A stretch of 54,421 nucleotides of DNA from Nitrososphaera sp. AFS (GCF_009898475.1 NZ_QURE01000002.1:1-54421); one strand, 5' to 3'; positions 9,286 to 18,847 are shown, numbered from the stretch's first letter. Notes: generated by a model from the letters alone, not told the origin. Program-made: numbers and translations.

Positions 9286-9297
9286 ATGTTAAAAGCA
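9286..9297 (+). promoter_or_regulatory. TATA-like element of glmS
   Basis: AATGTTAAAAGC is centred 27 nt before the GTG start of glmS, consistent with a leaderless transcript. It lies in the 151-nt divergent promoter region with the winged-helix gene. Confidence 0.45.
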
Positions 9298-9317
9298 GTT
9301 AGATTCAATAAAATTCT

Positions 9318-11084
9318 GTGTGTTCAATAATAGGCTATGCCAGCCGTTCAAGTGTGGCTCCAGTTTTGGTTGATAGCCTCAAACGAATGGAATATAGAGG
9401 ATATGATAGCGTGGGCTTAGCCACGATCGATAATGGTAGGATTCTAACACGTAAAGGTGTTGGGAGAGTGTCGGCTGTAAATAGCTCGCTTAACTTAATA
9501 ACTATGCAGGGACAAGTCGGTATTGGCCACACAAGATGGGCTACTCATGGAGGAGTAACAGAAAAAAATGCTCATCCTCATTACGATTGCGCCGGCGACG
9601 TTGCTGTAGTTCATAATGGAATTATAGAAAATTACAAGGACTTGAGGGACGATCTTATCAAGAGCGGCCACAAATTCAAAAGTGACACTGATAGTGAGGT
9701 GATAGCGCATCTCCTGGAAAGCTACTCAAGGAAAAATTTGAATATTGCACAAATCGTAAGCAATACATGCAAGAGGCTAAAGGGTTCCTACGCATTTGTA
9801 GCCGTTTTTGAGAATGGGACAATTTGTGGCTCCAGATTCGATGAGCCCCTTATAATTGGTCCAGCAGACGAGGGCTATTTTATTTCAAGCGATGTACTTG
9901 GATTCCTACCTTATACCGACAAGGCCATATTTCTAGATAACAAGGATATTGCAGTTATTGAGGGCAAGGATTTGAAGCTTTATGATTATGATGGAAACCC
10001 CCTTTTTAGGCAGATTACCCAGGTGGCCTGGGAATTGGGATCGATAGACAAGGGAAAATTTACCCACTATACCCTGAAGGAGATCCATGAACAGCCGCTT
10101 ACAATTATGAAGGCGTCGTCACGGAATGTAGAAAAGTTAAAGCTGTTTTGTGATATCATTCGTAACTCTAGTACATTATATCTAACCGGAAGTGGGACGA
10201 GCTATCATTCAGCTCTGGTAGCTAAACATTTGCTTTCAAAGTTTGCAAAAATTAGAGCAGAAACTATCGTGTCAAGCGAGTTTCAATATGATCTCGCTCC
10301 TATGGACAGCAGCTCGGTTCTGATTGCTATCTCCCAAAGTGGTGAAACTGCTGACGTGCTGCAGTCTGTAAAGGACGCAAAACAAATGGGCGCAAAAATC
10401 CTTTCGATAGTTAACGTTCCTACTTCGTCGCTGGCCAGAATCAGCGACTCGTTTCTCACAATCGATTGTGGCCCTGAGGTGGGAGTGGCCGCAACCAAGA
10501 GTTTTACTGGACAACTTTCAGTGCTTTACAGTATAATTGATGAATTATGCAATGGCTGTTTGGGTTATCAGCTAAGCAAACTAGAACTTGTAGACGCCTT
10601 AAATGAAGTGCTTGCGTCAGAAGAACAAATAGAGAAAATTGCAGACAGTATCACCGCCTCCAAGGATATCTATATCATGGGAAGATCTATACACTATCCT
10701 ATCGCCCTGGAGGGTGCACTCAAGATAAAGGAGTTAGCGTATGTTCATGCCGAGGGGATAGCAACGGGAGAATTGAAACATGGCCCTCTTGCTTTAATAG
10801 ATACGAACAGTGTTGTCATTATAATCAACCCCAAGGATGCAACTTTCCAGGATAATGTTGCAAGCGCACATGAGATAAAGGCAAGGGGAGCCATGATTAT
10901 AGGTATATCAGATGAACCTGATGACTCGTATGATATGTTTATTAAATTACCGACGGTAGGGAGAATACATTATCCTTTCTTGGAAGTAGTTCCATTGCAG
11001 ATCTTGGCATATTATTTGGCCCTGAGAAAGAATGCAGATCCAGACTATCCTAGAAATCTGGCAAAATCAGTCACGGTGAAGTGA
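9318..11084 (+). CDS. glmS: Glutamine--fructose-6-phosphate aminotransferase (isomerising)
   Basis: Makes glucosamine-6-phosphate from fructose-6-phosphate and glutamine, the entry to UDP-GlcNAc and surface glycans. The start is GTG, so the nucleophile Cys2 follows the initiator Met (MCSIIGYA). The glutaminase domain carries GIGHTRWATHG and ENAHPH-like NAHPH. Two SIS domains follow (GSGTSYHSALVAKH and GRSIHYPIALEGALKIKE), and the C-terminal motif is NLAKSVTVK. At 588 residues it is full length. glmM lies 16 kb downstream. The gene is transcribed alone, divergent from the winged-helix gene. Confidence 0.97.
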   Translation: MCSIIGYASRSSVAPVLVDSLKRMEYRGYDSVGLATIDNGRILTRKGVGRVSAVNSSLNLITMQGQVGIGHTRWATHGGVTEKNAHPHYDCAGDVAVVHNGIIENYKDLRDDLIKSGHKFKSDTDSEVIAHLLESYSRKNLNIAQIVSNTCKRLKGSYAFVAVFENGTICGSRFDEPLIIGPADEGYFISSDVLGFLPYTDKAIFLDNKDIAVIEGKDLKLYDYDGNPLFRQITQVAWELGSIDKGKFTHYTLKEIHEQPLTIMKASSRNVEKLKLFCDIIRNSSTLYLTGSGTSYHSALVAKHLLSKFAKIRAETIVSSEFQYDLAPMDSSSVLIAISQSGETADVLQSVKDAKQMGAKILSIVNVPTSSLARISDSFLTIDCGPEVGVAATKSFTGQLSVLYSIIDELCNGCLGYQLSKLELVDALNEVLASEEQIEKIADSITASKDIYIMGRSIHYPIALEGALKIKELAYVHAEGIATGELKHGPLALIDTNSVVIIINPKDATFQDNVASAHEIKARGAMIIGISDEPDDSYDMFIKLPTVGRIHYPFLEVVPLQILAYYLALRKNADPDYPRNLAKSVTVK

Positions 11085-11290
11085 AGTAGCTGACTGTCCT
11101 GCTGATTGGAATTTATTTTTAAAATAGAGAAAAGCTCCGCATCCAGAACGGCATAGAATAGCAAGATCGATTCCTTATCTCCTACTTCCTCCCTCCATTG
11201 AGAAGAAAAAACACACTATCAACACATGCATCAGAATTTTATGTCTAGTGCCACTGCTTAATGTGATTTTTGTTTCTTAGGACAAGAAGA

Positions 11291-11300
11291 CTTTTAAAAT
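11291..11300 (+). promoter_or_regulatory. TATA box of the histone gene
   Basis: CTTTTAAAAT, preceded by purine-rich AAGAAGA (BRE-like), is centred about 29 nt before the histone ATG. Confidence 0.55.
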
Positions 11301-11324
11301 GCACGAACAGTTGTCAAGATCAAT

Positions 11325-11549
11325 ATGTCTTCTACTCCAGAACTAGGGCTTGCCAGCATGTACAGGTTCATAAAAAAATCAGGCGCTGACAGAGTGAGTG
11401 ACGACGCTGCGTCCGAACTTAGAAGGATTCTTGAAGAGATTGCAGAAAAAATAGCAAGGCAGGCAGTTGAATTATCTGCCCACGCTGGTAGAAAAACGGT
11501 GAAATCTGAAGACATCCATCTTGCTTCAAAAAATGTAATGAAGTTCTAA
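11325..11549 (+). CDS. Archaeal histone
   Basis: A 74-residue histone-fold protein that wraps DNA as dimers and longer stacks. The three helices can be read as LASMYRFIKKSG, DDAASELRRILEEIAEKIARQAVELSAHAG and SEDIHLASKNVM, with the RKTVKSEDI loop that contacts DNA. Short tails are absent. The ATG start is well placed after a TATA box. It stands alone between glmS and tatD. Alba, another chromatin protein, is at 43.8 kb. Confidence 0.95.
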   Translation: MSSTPELGLASMYRFIKKSGADRVSDDAASELRRILEEIAEKIARQAVELSAHAGRKTVKSEDIHLASKNVMKF

Positions 11550-11705
11550 TGTCAAAACGCTATTTAATATAGCAAATGTCTAGTCATTGCTTACAATTTG
11601 ATACTGTAGTTCATAAGCGTTTATCGCAGACATGCCTTTAGATCGGTTGCATGCTTGATGACAAACCATATTAGCGAATGATTGGTTGATTAATGAGAAA
11701 CCTAT

Positions 11706-12479
11706 ATGGTCCTGCTTGACGCTCATATCCATCTGATCGATAATGAATTCTCTGATTATAGGCAACATATTTTCAGAAGCCTAAGAGAATTAAGAATGAA
11801 AGCATGTTCAGTCACAGTAGACACTAATTCCTTACAAAAAAGCCTTGAATGCTTTGACGATTCTACACGTGACGTCGTCTTTCTTTTTGCTGGTATACAT
11901 CCAGAAAATGCTGCAAGTGACGATCTTAATGTCTTTTACGATGTTTTTAATAATAATATTAATTCTATTGACGGTATTGGCGAAATTGGTTTAGATCCTA
12001 CTTACGAGGACCGGAGTGGAAGTATCTATTCTAAGCAGGTAGAGGTCTTTAATCGGATGCTTTGCCTTGCTGAGAAAATCAGAAAGCCAGTCTCAATACA
12101 TTCAAGAGGTTCACTTAATCATATTTTGGAAATTCTTAAATCGTACGATTTAATGGGTGTAATGCTCCATTGGTTTGAAGGTAGTATGAAACAACTGGCT
12201 ATCTCTGATGATATGGATTTGTTCGTTTCATATGGTCCGTCTTTGATATATTCCAAGGAAAAGAAGGCCTTGTTAAGGAAAACCCGCAAAGACAAAATTC
12301 TTGTAGAAACTGATGGTCCAGTAAAGTATCGAGGCTGCTTTAATAATTTTCCTTCAATGTCGACTTCTTTCCTGATCAGTGTGGCTAATTGTGTAGCAGT
12401 CGCCTTGGGTATGACCTACGAGGAGACAGAGGCATTGTTAGAGAGGAATTCTGAAGGATATTTGAGTAGAAAATTATAA
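11706..12479 (+). CDS. TatD-family metal-dependent hydrolase
   Basis: TIM-barrel amidohydrolase of the TatD DNase family. The metal-binding DAHIHL motif is at residues 5-10. GIHPENA (83-89), GEIGLDPTYED, the SIHSRGS block, the LHWFEGS block and VETDGP supply the remaining His, Glu and Asp ligands. At 257 residues it is normal length. Bacterial TatD members are 3'-5' DNases; the archaeal substrate is not known. It starts at ATG 11706 and is transcribed alone between the histone and RPA genes. Confidence 0.88.
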   Translation: MVLLDAHIHLIDNEFSDYRQHIFRSLRELRMKACSVTVDTNSLQKSLECFDDSTRDVVFLFAGIHPENAASDDLNVFYDVFNNNINSIDGIGEIGLDPTYEDRSGSIYSKQVEVFNRMLCLAEKIRKPVSIHSRGSLNHILEILKSYDLMGVMLHWFEGSMKQLAISDDMDLFVSYGPSLIYSKEKKALLRKTRKDKILVETDGPVKYRGCFNNFPSMSTSFLISVANCVAVALGMTYEETEALLERNSEGYLSRKL

Positions 12480-12837
12480 TAGCCGCCAAAGTATGTGTAG
12501 ATAATTAGGCTGGGTCTTGTTTTTCCCAAAATGAGCATTGTTGCTATTTTATTTGCCAAAATTAATTTAGTATTTGGCAGAATTGGAAACAGATTAGACT
12601 GTCATGATATTGACATTGCAAATATTTGAAATCAAAAGCTTGAGTGTTCGAATTGGCTGATACAGAATTGAGAAATTGAAGATTCCAAGGAGAAAATAAT
12701 CGTACAAACCAGTATTTGTGACAAAGCCTCATTGCGATGAAAGTAATTCGATTCATTCAATACATATTTAGCAATAGCCAATAATGTTGCTTATCAAAGA
12801 ATATAGGCAAGTTCATGGCATATTTTTTTGACTGCCC
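12480..12837. other. Intergenic, no convincing gene
   Basis: 358 AT-rich nt between tatD and the RPA gene. One inverted repeat is visible (TGCCAAA at 12554-12560 with TTTGGCA at 12573-12579), a possible 3'-end hairpin for tatD. A TATA-like AAGAATATAGG lies near 12797-12807, upstream of the RPA start. Open frames on either strand look random. Confidence 0.5.
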
Positions 12838-14274
12838 GTGTCTGTAGATTTCAAAACAATGATAGAGTCATTACTCAAACAGAAACCAGACGTGAGCTTT
12901 GAACAGGTGAGGGATTTAATTGACGAAAAGAAACGTAAGATAGGTGCTGGGTATCTCACGGATCAGGGTGCTTTATTTCTAGTAGCTGCGGATTTGGGTG
13001 TTTCCCTTGGAAGCACAAGCCACACTGACGGTTCAATTAAGAACCTGTATATAGGAGCAAAAGATGTGACCATTTCTGGCCGTGTTATGAACGTCTATCC
13101 TTCACGCAACTTCATTAGGAAAGATACCAAAGAAGAAGTTAAAAGCAGAACATTGACCATATACGACAGCGAGGCAACTATTCGCGTTAGGATTTGGGAC
13201 GACCGTCCCAGCAGCGCTGGTGATTTAAGCTTAACTCCTGGAGACCTGGTAAAAATTTCTCGAGGCAATGTGAAATCCGGCTTGGACAATAAGCCTGTGA
13301 TAAACTTGTCGTCAACTTCTCAAATAGAAATCCTTCCGGAGGATAACTCCTCAATCCCGAAGATTGATTCTATTACCATATCCGTTGAAGAGCTGAATGA
13401 AACTATGCAAAATGCAGTAATTGCTGGCTGTGTTAGTAACCCAAGAATATCTCAGTTCACTAATTCTAGAGGCGAGAATACAAAGTTACTGCAATTCCAG
13501 CTTTCTAACGACTCAAGAGATAGAGAAATAAGGACTGTTATCTGGAACGTAGACGAAACTAAGATCCCGAAAATCTTCGAGTCAGACTCTAAGGTCAGAC
13601 TGATAGGGGTTAAGGTGAAACAAGGAAATCCACAATACAGTAGCGGAGACCTGGAGATACACGGGGATGAAGGCACAATTCTAGAGTTCTCGGGCGCCAA
13701 AATGGATATTGATATCAAGAGTCTGAGAGTGCTGTCGTCAGGCAGCGAAACAGGCAGGGGCAACACTGCTTTTTTGGCAGTTGACAGTACTGGGAATTTT
13801 GTACGCCTAGCTGTTGATAGCGCCTTGATAAACGAGCCATTGCATCCAGATACCATGATAGAATGCGTGCCCAGCAGAATATTTGGAAATTCCTTTATTC
13901 TTAATAAGGAAGACTCTTATGTTCGAGTAATCGAAGATGACGAATCATTCCCAAAAAGCTCATCGCTTGAGTCAAAGATCAAAGATGTCAAGATATCTGA
14001 TTCACCTTATATTTTAGAGGTTATTGTGTTGCAGTCCCCGAATTCTACTGACGTTACTACCAAAAACGGTGAGGTAGTTAGTGTTAGCGATACACTAATC
14101 GGAGACGATACAGGTGAGATTCGGCTCGTAGGCTGGAGACAACACAGCGCAGAGGTCAGAAATCTTGTTGTAGGTGATCGAGTAAGAATACTAGGGGCAT
14201 CAGCAACTCGGGGGTTGTCGGGACAAACGGAGCTTACTTTAAGGGCTGAATCTTCGTTGATAACCATTAAGTAG
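12838..14274 (+). CDS. rpa: Replication protein A-like single-stranded DNA-binding protein
   Basis: Binds single-stranded DNA in replication and repair through several OB folds. A short N-terminal helical part (FEQVRDLIDEKKRKIGAGYL) is followed by at least three OB-type segments, each starting with a strand such as VTISGRVMNVYPSRNF (about residues 79-94), NAVIAGCVSNPRISQF and PYILEVIVLQSPNSTD, with the typical IRVRIWDD and IRLVGWRQ strands. No zinc finger is seen. It has 478 residues and a GTG start. It is convergent with the Lhr helicase gene, with only 28 nt between stops. Confidence 0.85.
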   Translation: MSVDFKTMIESLLKQKPDVSFEQVRDLIDEKKRKIGAGYLTDQGALFLVAADLGVSLGSTSHTDGSIKNLYIGAKDVTISGRVMNVYPSRNFIRKDTKEEVKSRTLTIYDSEATIRVRIWDDRPSSAGDLSLTPGDLVKISRGNVKSGLDNKPVINLSSTSQIEILPEDNSSIPKIDSITISVEELNETMQNAVIAGCVSNPRISQFTNSRGENTKLLQFQLSNDSRDREIRTVIWNVDETKIPKIFESDSKVRLIGVKVKQGNPQYSSGDLEIHGDEGTILEFSGAKMDIDIKSLRVLSSGSETGRGNTAFLAVDSTGNFVRLAVDSALINEPLHPDTMIECVPSRIFGNSFILNKEDSYVRVIEDDESFPKSSSLESKIKDVKISDSPYILEVIVLQSPNSTDVTTKNGEVVSVSDTLIGDDTGEIRLVGWRQHSAEVRNLVVGDRVRILGASATRGLSGQTELTLRAESSLITIK

Positions 14275-14302
14275 CAAAAAGTTCCTCTTGTACTGGGTTA
14301 CT

Positions 14303-17047
14303 TCAGTCATTCCAAAAGCCCCTAGTCATTACGTACTGCCTTTCGGCCTCGTATATACTCTTGTAGATTTGTTCGTCGTCGATGTAGTTCCGCAGTATCC
14401 TTGCAGCGCCATCTGCGCCAATACCGTAACCTGACAAAACTATTAGTGCAGTCTTTCCAAAATTATTGATCAGTGAAGCAACTTTCCATGCACGATCAAA
14501 ACGGTGTTCTTCTTCAGACCGTAATTTTTTGCCCTTGAGTTTGTTAGAGATAATGGTTGTCAATTCGTTATCTGACCAAAATGTTGCCGTGATCAATCGA
14601 GATTTGCAAATCGGGCAAAACAACTTTTCAGGCACATCCATAGTTTGGAAGGTTCTCTCCCATTTTGCGCATCGGATACAAATTAGCCTATGTTTGGTTT
14701 TCTCCAATCTCTCCTTGACTAGATCTATGATCCCTTTCTCCACACTTAATGGATTTGAGGAGAATTTTGTACTATGTTCAAGAATCGGCTGGGCCAAATC
14801 GGAGAAATCAGTTACTTCATTCCACTGAATATTAGAATGCCCTTCCCGTATGCTCTGAAAAGCCGCTTCAGTGCCTCTAACGTCAAATTTATCGTGCAAT
14901 AGTTCTCTGATTGACTCCTTGCTAAGGGGAGTTTTGGAGTACCTTTCGTACAACAAGCGAGCCACCCTTTTGTCGTAAAGCGCATCCTTTGGAACCATCC
15001 CGAACCTTTTTGCCACTGCCCAGACCTTCCAATTCATGATTTGAGTGCCAGCGAATGACGCAATAATGACCGATTCATAATCAAAAGAGTCTTTGAAGGC
15101 GTTCTCGATATGCAATTTTCCTATTCTCGCGTTTGATGTTAGCATAATTCGGTATGGATCAGACCTAGTTTCGACGATGTAGCCCAGTTGTGAGGATAGG
15201 ATAGCGGACAGAAGATATGCTATGGTGCTATTGATCTTGGTGCCAAACATGGAGTGAACCACTAGAGTATTTTTAGCAATGTTACTTTCTACTACAATGT
15301 TGGTACTGTCTGGTACAATACTCATTTGGCAAATGCTCTTTTGAAGTGAAGAGCCGGAAATTTTTAATAGTCCCTTAGCCACTTGTTGCCTCAAAACGCC
15401 AACCTCCCTTGCTGTCGCTTTATCTACGGGGATCATCTCCCCTACCCAATATGGGATGTTTATTGCGACGCCTCTAAGAGGCTCGACGTTTACAATCATC
15501 CTCTTTTCGTCAATAGATATAATTCTCCATTGTGAACCCTTGAGAACGAAAACGTTACCTACCTCAGCGTAGTCTTCGACAAATTGCTGATCTAACGTCC
15601 CTACTTTCCGTTTGCTGATGATGTCAGTGACCTCGAACTTCATGACATGGGGAATCATTGAGAGGTTATCAAAATAGTATCGGTAAGCTTTTAGACGTCG
15701 ACGAAACGTACGGGTTTCTCTGTCGTATTTGACGATGCCGCTGTTATCGAGTATTTCAAGGCAGCTCACTACATCTTCAATACTTGTCTGACTGAAAGGG
15801 TAAGCCCTTCTGATAAGATTAAATGCATCCGACAAACCGATCACACCTTTGGTTTGAAGACACATCCCAACAACATGATGTGCAATAACATCTAGAGCAT
15901 TCGCGTGCATCGATTGTTCCTCAATGGATCCTCCCTTCATTCTACGAATTATCGCTAAAGCTTCTAGGTAATCATCAGGATTATTTGTGACTATCAATCC
16001 TTTGGCTTGTGAAGCTTGCTTGTGTCTGCTTCGACCAAGTCTTTGTACTAGCTTTGAAACTTGTCTAGGAGAGCCATAATGTATGACAAAATCAATAGAA
16101 CCAATATCCAGGCCAAGCTCCAACGAAGACGTGCAAACAATCACACCGGCCTCTCCAATCCTAAGTTTTTGTTCAGTTTCCTGTCTCATGTCTCTTGAAA
16201 GAGATCCATGATGGACGTCAACGTTAACTAGACTCTGATTTCGAAGTACAGTCGCCAGATACTCGGCCTCATCTCTAGTATTTGTAAACAGCAGTATGGA
16301 ACCAACAATCTTGTTTTTTACTAAATAACTTGTAATGAACTCTGACACTTTAGGAAAAGACCCATTCACATACTCCAGGGCGATGTCATAATCCCTGCCA
16401 GATCTATCTACCAGGACGGCGTGTTTTCTGTTGGTGCCGGAAATAAATTTTCCAGATTCTGGTAAATTTCCGATGGTAGCAGACAAACCTATCCTAGTAA
16501 CGTGCTTTGAGCTGTTTGATTGTAACCTCTCTAGCCCTATGCTCAGATGGGCGCCTCTTTCGTTAGAGACAAGCTCGTGAACCTCATCAATTATTATCCA
16601 TTCTAATGTGTCTAGGGCCAGAAGCATTTTTTCACTGGAGAGAATAACCCCTAATGATTCCGGCGTTGTAATTAGGATATCTGGTGGTGAGTCTAGGATC
16701 TTTCTCCTGGCCTTGGTTGAGGTGTCACCATGCCTTATTTCTACTCTCAATCCATCAGATTCTGCGTAACTGACAATTCTCCTAAAAACGTCGTTGTTCA
16801 AGGCCCGTAATGGTGTAATGTATACTGCGTGGATTTTGCCTTCTACCCTTGCTTCATTGCATACCATGCTCACGACAGGCATAACTGCAGATTCCGTTTT
16901 ACCTGAACCAGTGGGCGCAACTAGCAGACAGCTAATTCTCCTTGCTATCACCGGTATTGATTTCTGCTGGATTCTGGTAAGTGAATCAAAGCCTTCTTTT
17001 CTGAACTTTTCTATTATAAGGCGATCTATTGCAACATTATGTTTCAA
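14303..17047 (-). CDS. lhr: Lhr-type superfamily 2 DNA helicase
   Basis: 3'-5' DNA helicase linked to archaeal repair. It has Walker A APTGSGKTES, DEVH box, SATIGNLPESG (motif III), TSSLELGLDIGSIDFV and QRLGRSRHK (motifs V-VI), then the winged-helix and Lhr-core regions. Near the C-terminus a CxxC...CxxC zinc site is visible (CIRC and CPIC). An upstream TTG at 17143 would add 32 residues, but they overlap the end of the small membrane-protein gene and look non-coding. I therefore place the start at TTG 17047, 7 codons before AIDRLIIEKFRKEGF. That gives 914 residues, within the family range. Confidence 0.9.
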   Translation of the reverse strand: MKHNVAIDRLIIEKFRKEGFDSLTRIQQKSIPVIARRISCLLVAPTGSGKTESAVMPVVSMVCNEARVEGKIHAVYITPLRALNNDVFRRIVSYAESDGLRVEIRHGDTSTKARRKILDSPPDILITTPESLGVILSSEKMLLALDTLEWIIIDEVHELVSNERGAHLSIGLERLQSNSSKHVTRIGLSATIGNLPESGKFISGTNRKHAVLVDRSGRDYDIALEYVNGSFPKVSEFITSYLVKNKIVGSILLFTNTRDEAEYLATVLRNQSLVNVDVHHGSLSRDMRQETEQKLRIGEAGVIVCTSSLELGLDIGSIDFVIHYGSPRQVSKLVQRLGRSRHKQASQAKGLIVTNNPDDYLEALAIIRRMKGGSIEEQSMHANALDVIAHHVVGMCLQTKGVIGLSDAFNLIRRAYPFSQTSIEDVVSCLEILDNSGIVKYDRETRTFRRRLKAYRYYFDNLSMIPHVMKFEVTDIISKRKVGTLDQQFVEDYAEVGNVFVLKGSQWRIISIDEKRMIVNVEPLRGVAINIPYWVGEMIPVDKATAREVGVLRQQVAKGLLKISGSSLQKSICQMSIVPDSTNIVVESNIAKNTLVVHSMFGTKINSTIAYLLSAILSSQLGYIVETRSDPYRIMLTSNARIGKLHIENAFKDSFDYESVIIASFAGTQIMNWKVWAVAKRFGMVPKDALYDKRVARLLYERYSKTPLSKESIRELLHDKFDVRGTEAAFQSIREGHSNIQWNEVTDFSDLAQPILEHSTKFSSNPLSVEKGIIDLVKERLEKTKHRLICIRCAKWERTFQTMDVPEKLFCPICKSRLITATFWSDNELTTIISNKLKGKKLRSEEEHRFDRAWKVASLINNFGKTALIVLSGYGIGADGAARILRNYIDDEQIYKSIYEAERQYVMTRGFWND

Positions 17048-17216
17048 TGTCCGTTTTAGTTCCTGACCCTGGTGGCTGTTTTTGAGTTTGAGGTTGCTGA
17101 CGTTTCGATTTGCCGCTAGACCTTTCGTAGACGATTGCCCCAATTAGGCCTACCACAAAAAGTCCGACAGACATCCAAACATATGTATCGAAATTCGCTA
17201 TCGGACCAACTACCAT
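17037..17216 (-). CDS. Small single-pass membrane protein upstream of lhr
   Basis: A 59-residue protein: a short N-terminus, one strong membrane helix (VWMSVGLFVVGLIGAIVY, residues 13-30), then a Ser/Lys/Gln/Pro-rich soluble tail ending TKTDIET. It starts at ATG 17216, about 32 nt below a clear TATA element (17240-17259). It ends overlapping the TTG start of lhr by 11 nt, so translation may be coupled. The helix followed by a basic tail predicts the N-terminus outside and the tail in the cytoplasm. I do not recognise a family. Confidence 0.7.
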   Translation of the reverse strand: MVVGPIANFDTYVWMSVGLFVVGLIGAIVYERSSGKSKRQQPQTQKQPPGSGTKTDIET

Positions 17217-17239
17217 AAAGGCTCAAGTGATCTTGCTCA

Positions 17240-17259
17240 ATAAATACATATATTTTTTC
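17240..17259 (-). promoter_or_regulatory. TATA element of the small membrane protein-lhr unit
   Basis: Reading on the minus strand, AAAAAATATATGTATTTATT is centred about 32 nt before the ATG at 17216. No other gene lies downstream of it on this strand before lhr. Confidence 0.55.
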
Positions 17260-17476
17260 GGGAACTCGATGTTTGCGAGGGATCCAGCGATCGATGTCCT
17301 TTTGTTTATTTTACTATAAAATCAAGGTCCTCAGAATCGCCAATTAGCAACACAATTGCTGCTTACAACTTTGTCTAGTATTGTGCATGGGTTCATGCAG
17401 AGGAGATCAATCACACCAGCCTCTCTTAAAACGGCGTGGAATATTACGATTAGGATAATAATAGGTCCTATACATC

Positions 17477-18373
17477 TTAAATTGTTGTAACAAAATTAGA
17501 GCCGTCCAAAGGAATTAACGTATGTTCTGCCTGAGTTACGATCTTGCCATTGCCCTCTACCAGAATTGGATATGCGTGAAGATTCCTTCTCCTTAGCAGT
17601 ATTTCAGTCAACGTGCGAGCCTTTGGTTCTTCATAAAATTCTGTAATCCATCTGATAGCAAATGGCAATGTTCTAAATCGAGCCCACAATTGATCCAATA
17701 ACAAATCTGCTTCTTGGTACTTTGATGGCTTACGAGAAGCTATACCAAAAATATTGCGCACTTTGCCCTCGTAAACTATTCCGTCGCCATCTTTCGTAGT
17801 GGCAAATGGCTCAATTGCATATGCCTGATTTGCTGACAACTTGAAGGAAGGACCGATCGTTTTGATATTGGGTATTGATTTACCAGCATGAATAGTATAT
17901 CGTTCTAAGGAATGGCCGCTCAGATTCTTGATAGGTTTGTAACCCATTTTCAATATCGTGTTTTCTATAACAGCTCCTATGTCGCTAGCCTTAGATTCGG
18001 CATTGGCTTTCTTTATTGCTTCACTTAGCGCTAACTCTGCAACTCTTACTAAATCATTATACTTGTTATCGTATGATATCGTAACGGCAGTATCTGCAAT
18101 ATAACCTTCAACCTGTACTCCTATGTCAATTTTCAAAACATCTGTGTCCTTTACTTCGATTGGATCGTTAGGTTCAGCAGTATAGTGTGCGGCAACCTCA
18201 TTTAAGCTGACATTGACTGGAAAAGCAGGAGCTCCTCCTAACTTGCTAATCTCACTTTCTATTGACTCGCATATGTGTGAAACCGTAGTTCCCACGTAGT
18301 ACTTTTTCCTTGCATTCTCACGGACATGGGACGCTATCTTTCCTGCTTTTTCATAAGAGGCGTTATAGGTCAT
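17477..18373 (-). CDS. map: Methionine aminopeptidase, type II
   Basis: Removes the initiator methionine from new proteins. All five dinuclear-metal ligands are visible in order: D in KIDIGVQ, D in IADTAVT, H in LSGHSLE, E in IEPFAT and E in QAEHT. The insert between His and Glu marks the type II (archaeal/eukaryotic) form. The 298 residues are the usual length. ATG start at 18373. It is transcribed alone, upstream of the lhr unit on the same strand with a 260-nt gap. Confidence 0.96.
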   Translation of the reverse strand: MTYNASYEKAGKIASHVRENARKKYYVGTTVSHICESIESEISKLGGAPAFPVNVSLNEVAAHYTAEPNDPIEVKDTDVLKIDIGVQVEGYIADTAVTISYDNKYNDLVRVAELALSEAIKKANAESKASDIGAVIENTILKMGYKPIKNLSGHSLERYTIHAGKSIPNIKTIGPSFKLSANQAYAIEPFATTKDGDGIVYEGKVRNIFGIASRKPSKYQEADLLLDQLWARFRTLPFAIRWITEFYEEPKARTLTEILLRRRNLHAYPILVEGNGKIVTQAEHTLIPLDGSNFVTTI

Positions 18374-18476
18374 GCGTCAAAACGTTGATAAGAAAAATGG
18401 TATATAGAGCTATTGCCACCAAGAACGTTAAAATACTGTCAAGCCTTCCGCATTTTCAATAGACCATTTTTCCATT

Positions 18477-18550
18477 GGGGTCGTTGTCTAGCTTGGTATG
18501 ATTCCAGCCTTGGGCGCTGGAGGCCGTCGGTTCAAATCCGGCCGACCCCA
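18477..18550 (+). tRNA. tRNA-Pro (UGG)
   Basis: Acceptor GGGGTCG pairs with CGACCCC, discriminator A. The D arm is GTC-loop-GAT. The anticodon stem CCAGC/GCTGG encloses loop CTTGGGC, giving anticodon TGG. The T arm is GTCGG-TTCAAAT-CCGGC. The CCA end is not encoded. No intron. The first half is nearly identical to the tRNA-Pro (CGG) at 44254. Confidence 0.93.
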
Positions 18551-18597
18551 CATTTCATAATAAGTAAATATTAGGATCCGCTAAATTGAAGTAGATA

Positions 18598-18771
18598 GTG
18601 CAAATAATAAGGATAGAAGATAATACGTTTAAACGTCTCTCTTCTGTGTTGGAGGAGGCGATGCATAATAGAAGAAAGGATTTGAATTTCGATGATTTGT
18701 TGAACGAGTTGATAGATGTATACCAAGAGAGTGTTTGGGGCAGTATTGGCGGCCAAATTGGTGGTGGCTGA
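18598..18771 (+). CDS. Small antitoxin-like protein
   Basis: 57 residues starting at GTG 18598. The N-terminus IIRIEDNTFKRLSSVLEEA is a beta strand followed by a helix, and RKDLNFDDLLNELIDVYQE is a second helix. This is the layout of VapB-type or ribbon-helix-helix antitoxins (strand, then the 'S/NFDDLLNEL' helix). The C-terminus is Gly-rich. An AT-rich box (about 18558-18572) lies upstream, right after the tRNA-Pro. No toxin gene is adjacent on either side, so it may be an orphan regulator. Family assignment is by pattern only. Confidence 0.55.
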   Translation: MQIIRIEDNTFKRLSSVLEEAMHNRRKDLNFDDLLNELIDVYQESVWGSIGGQIGGG

Positions 18772-18847
18772 ACGCATGTCAAATTGTCATAAGATATCAC
18801 ATGAAGCACAAAGCATTATCGAGATTAGAATCTGACGGAAAACTCAA

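Noticed and set aside
12562-12756. 64-codon frame on the minus strand between tatD and rpa
   Set aside because: No domain, no promoter spacing, and skewed Phe/Gln/Asn content typical of AT-rich noise.
17381-17480. Short plus-strand frame (about 30 codons) facing the end of map
   Set aside because: No promoter or start spacing, and it overlaps the 3' end of map.
18555-18809. 84- and 68-codon frames on the minus strand
   Set aside because: Antisense to the better-supported antitoxin-like gene; composition is AT-random.
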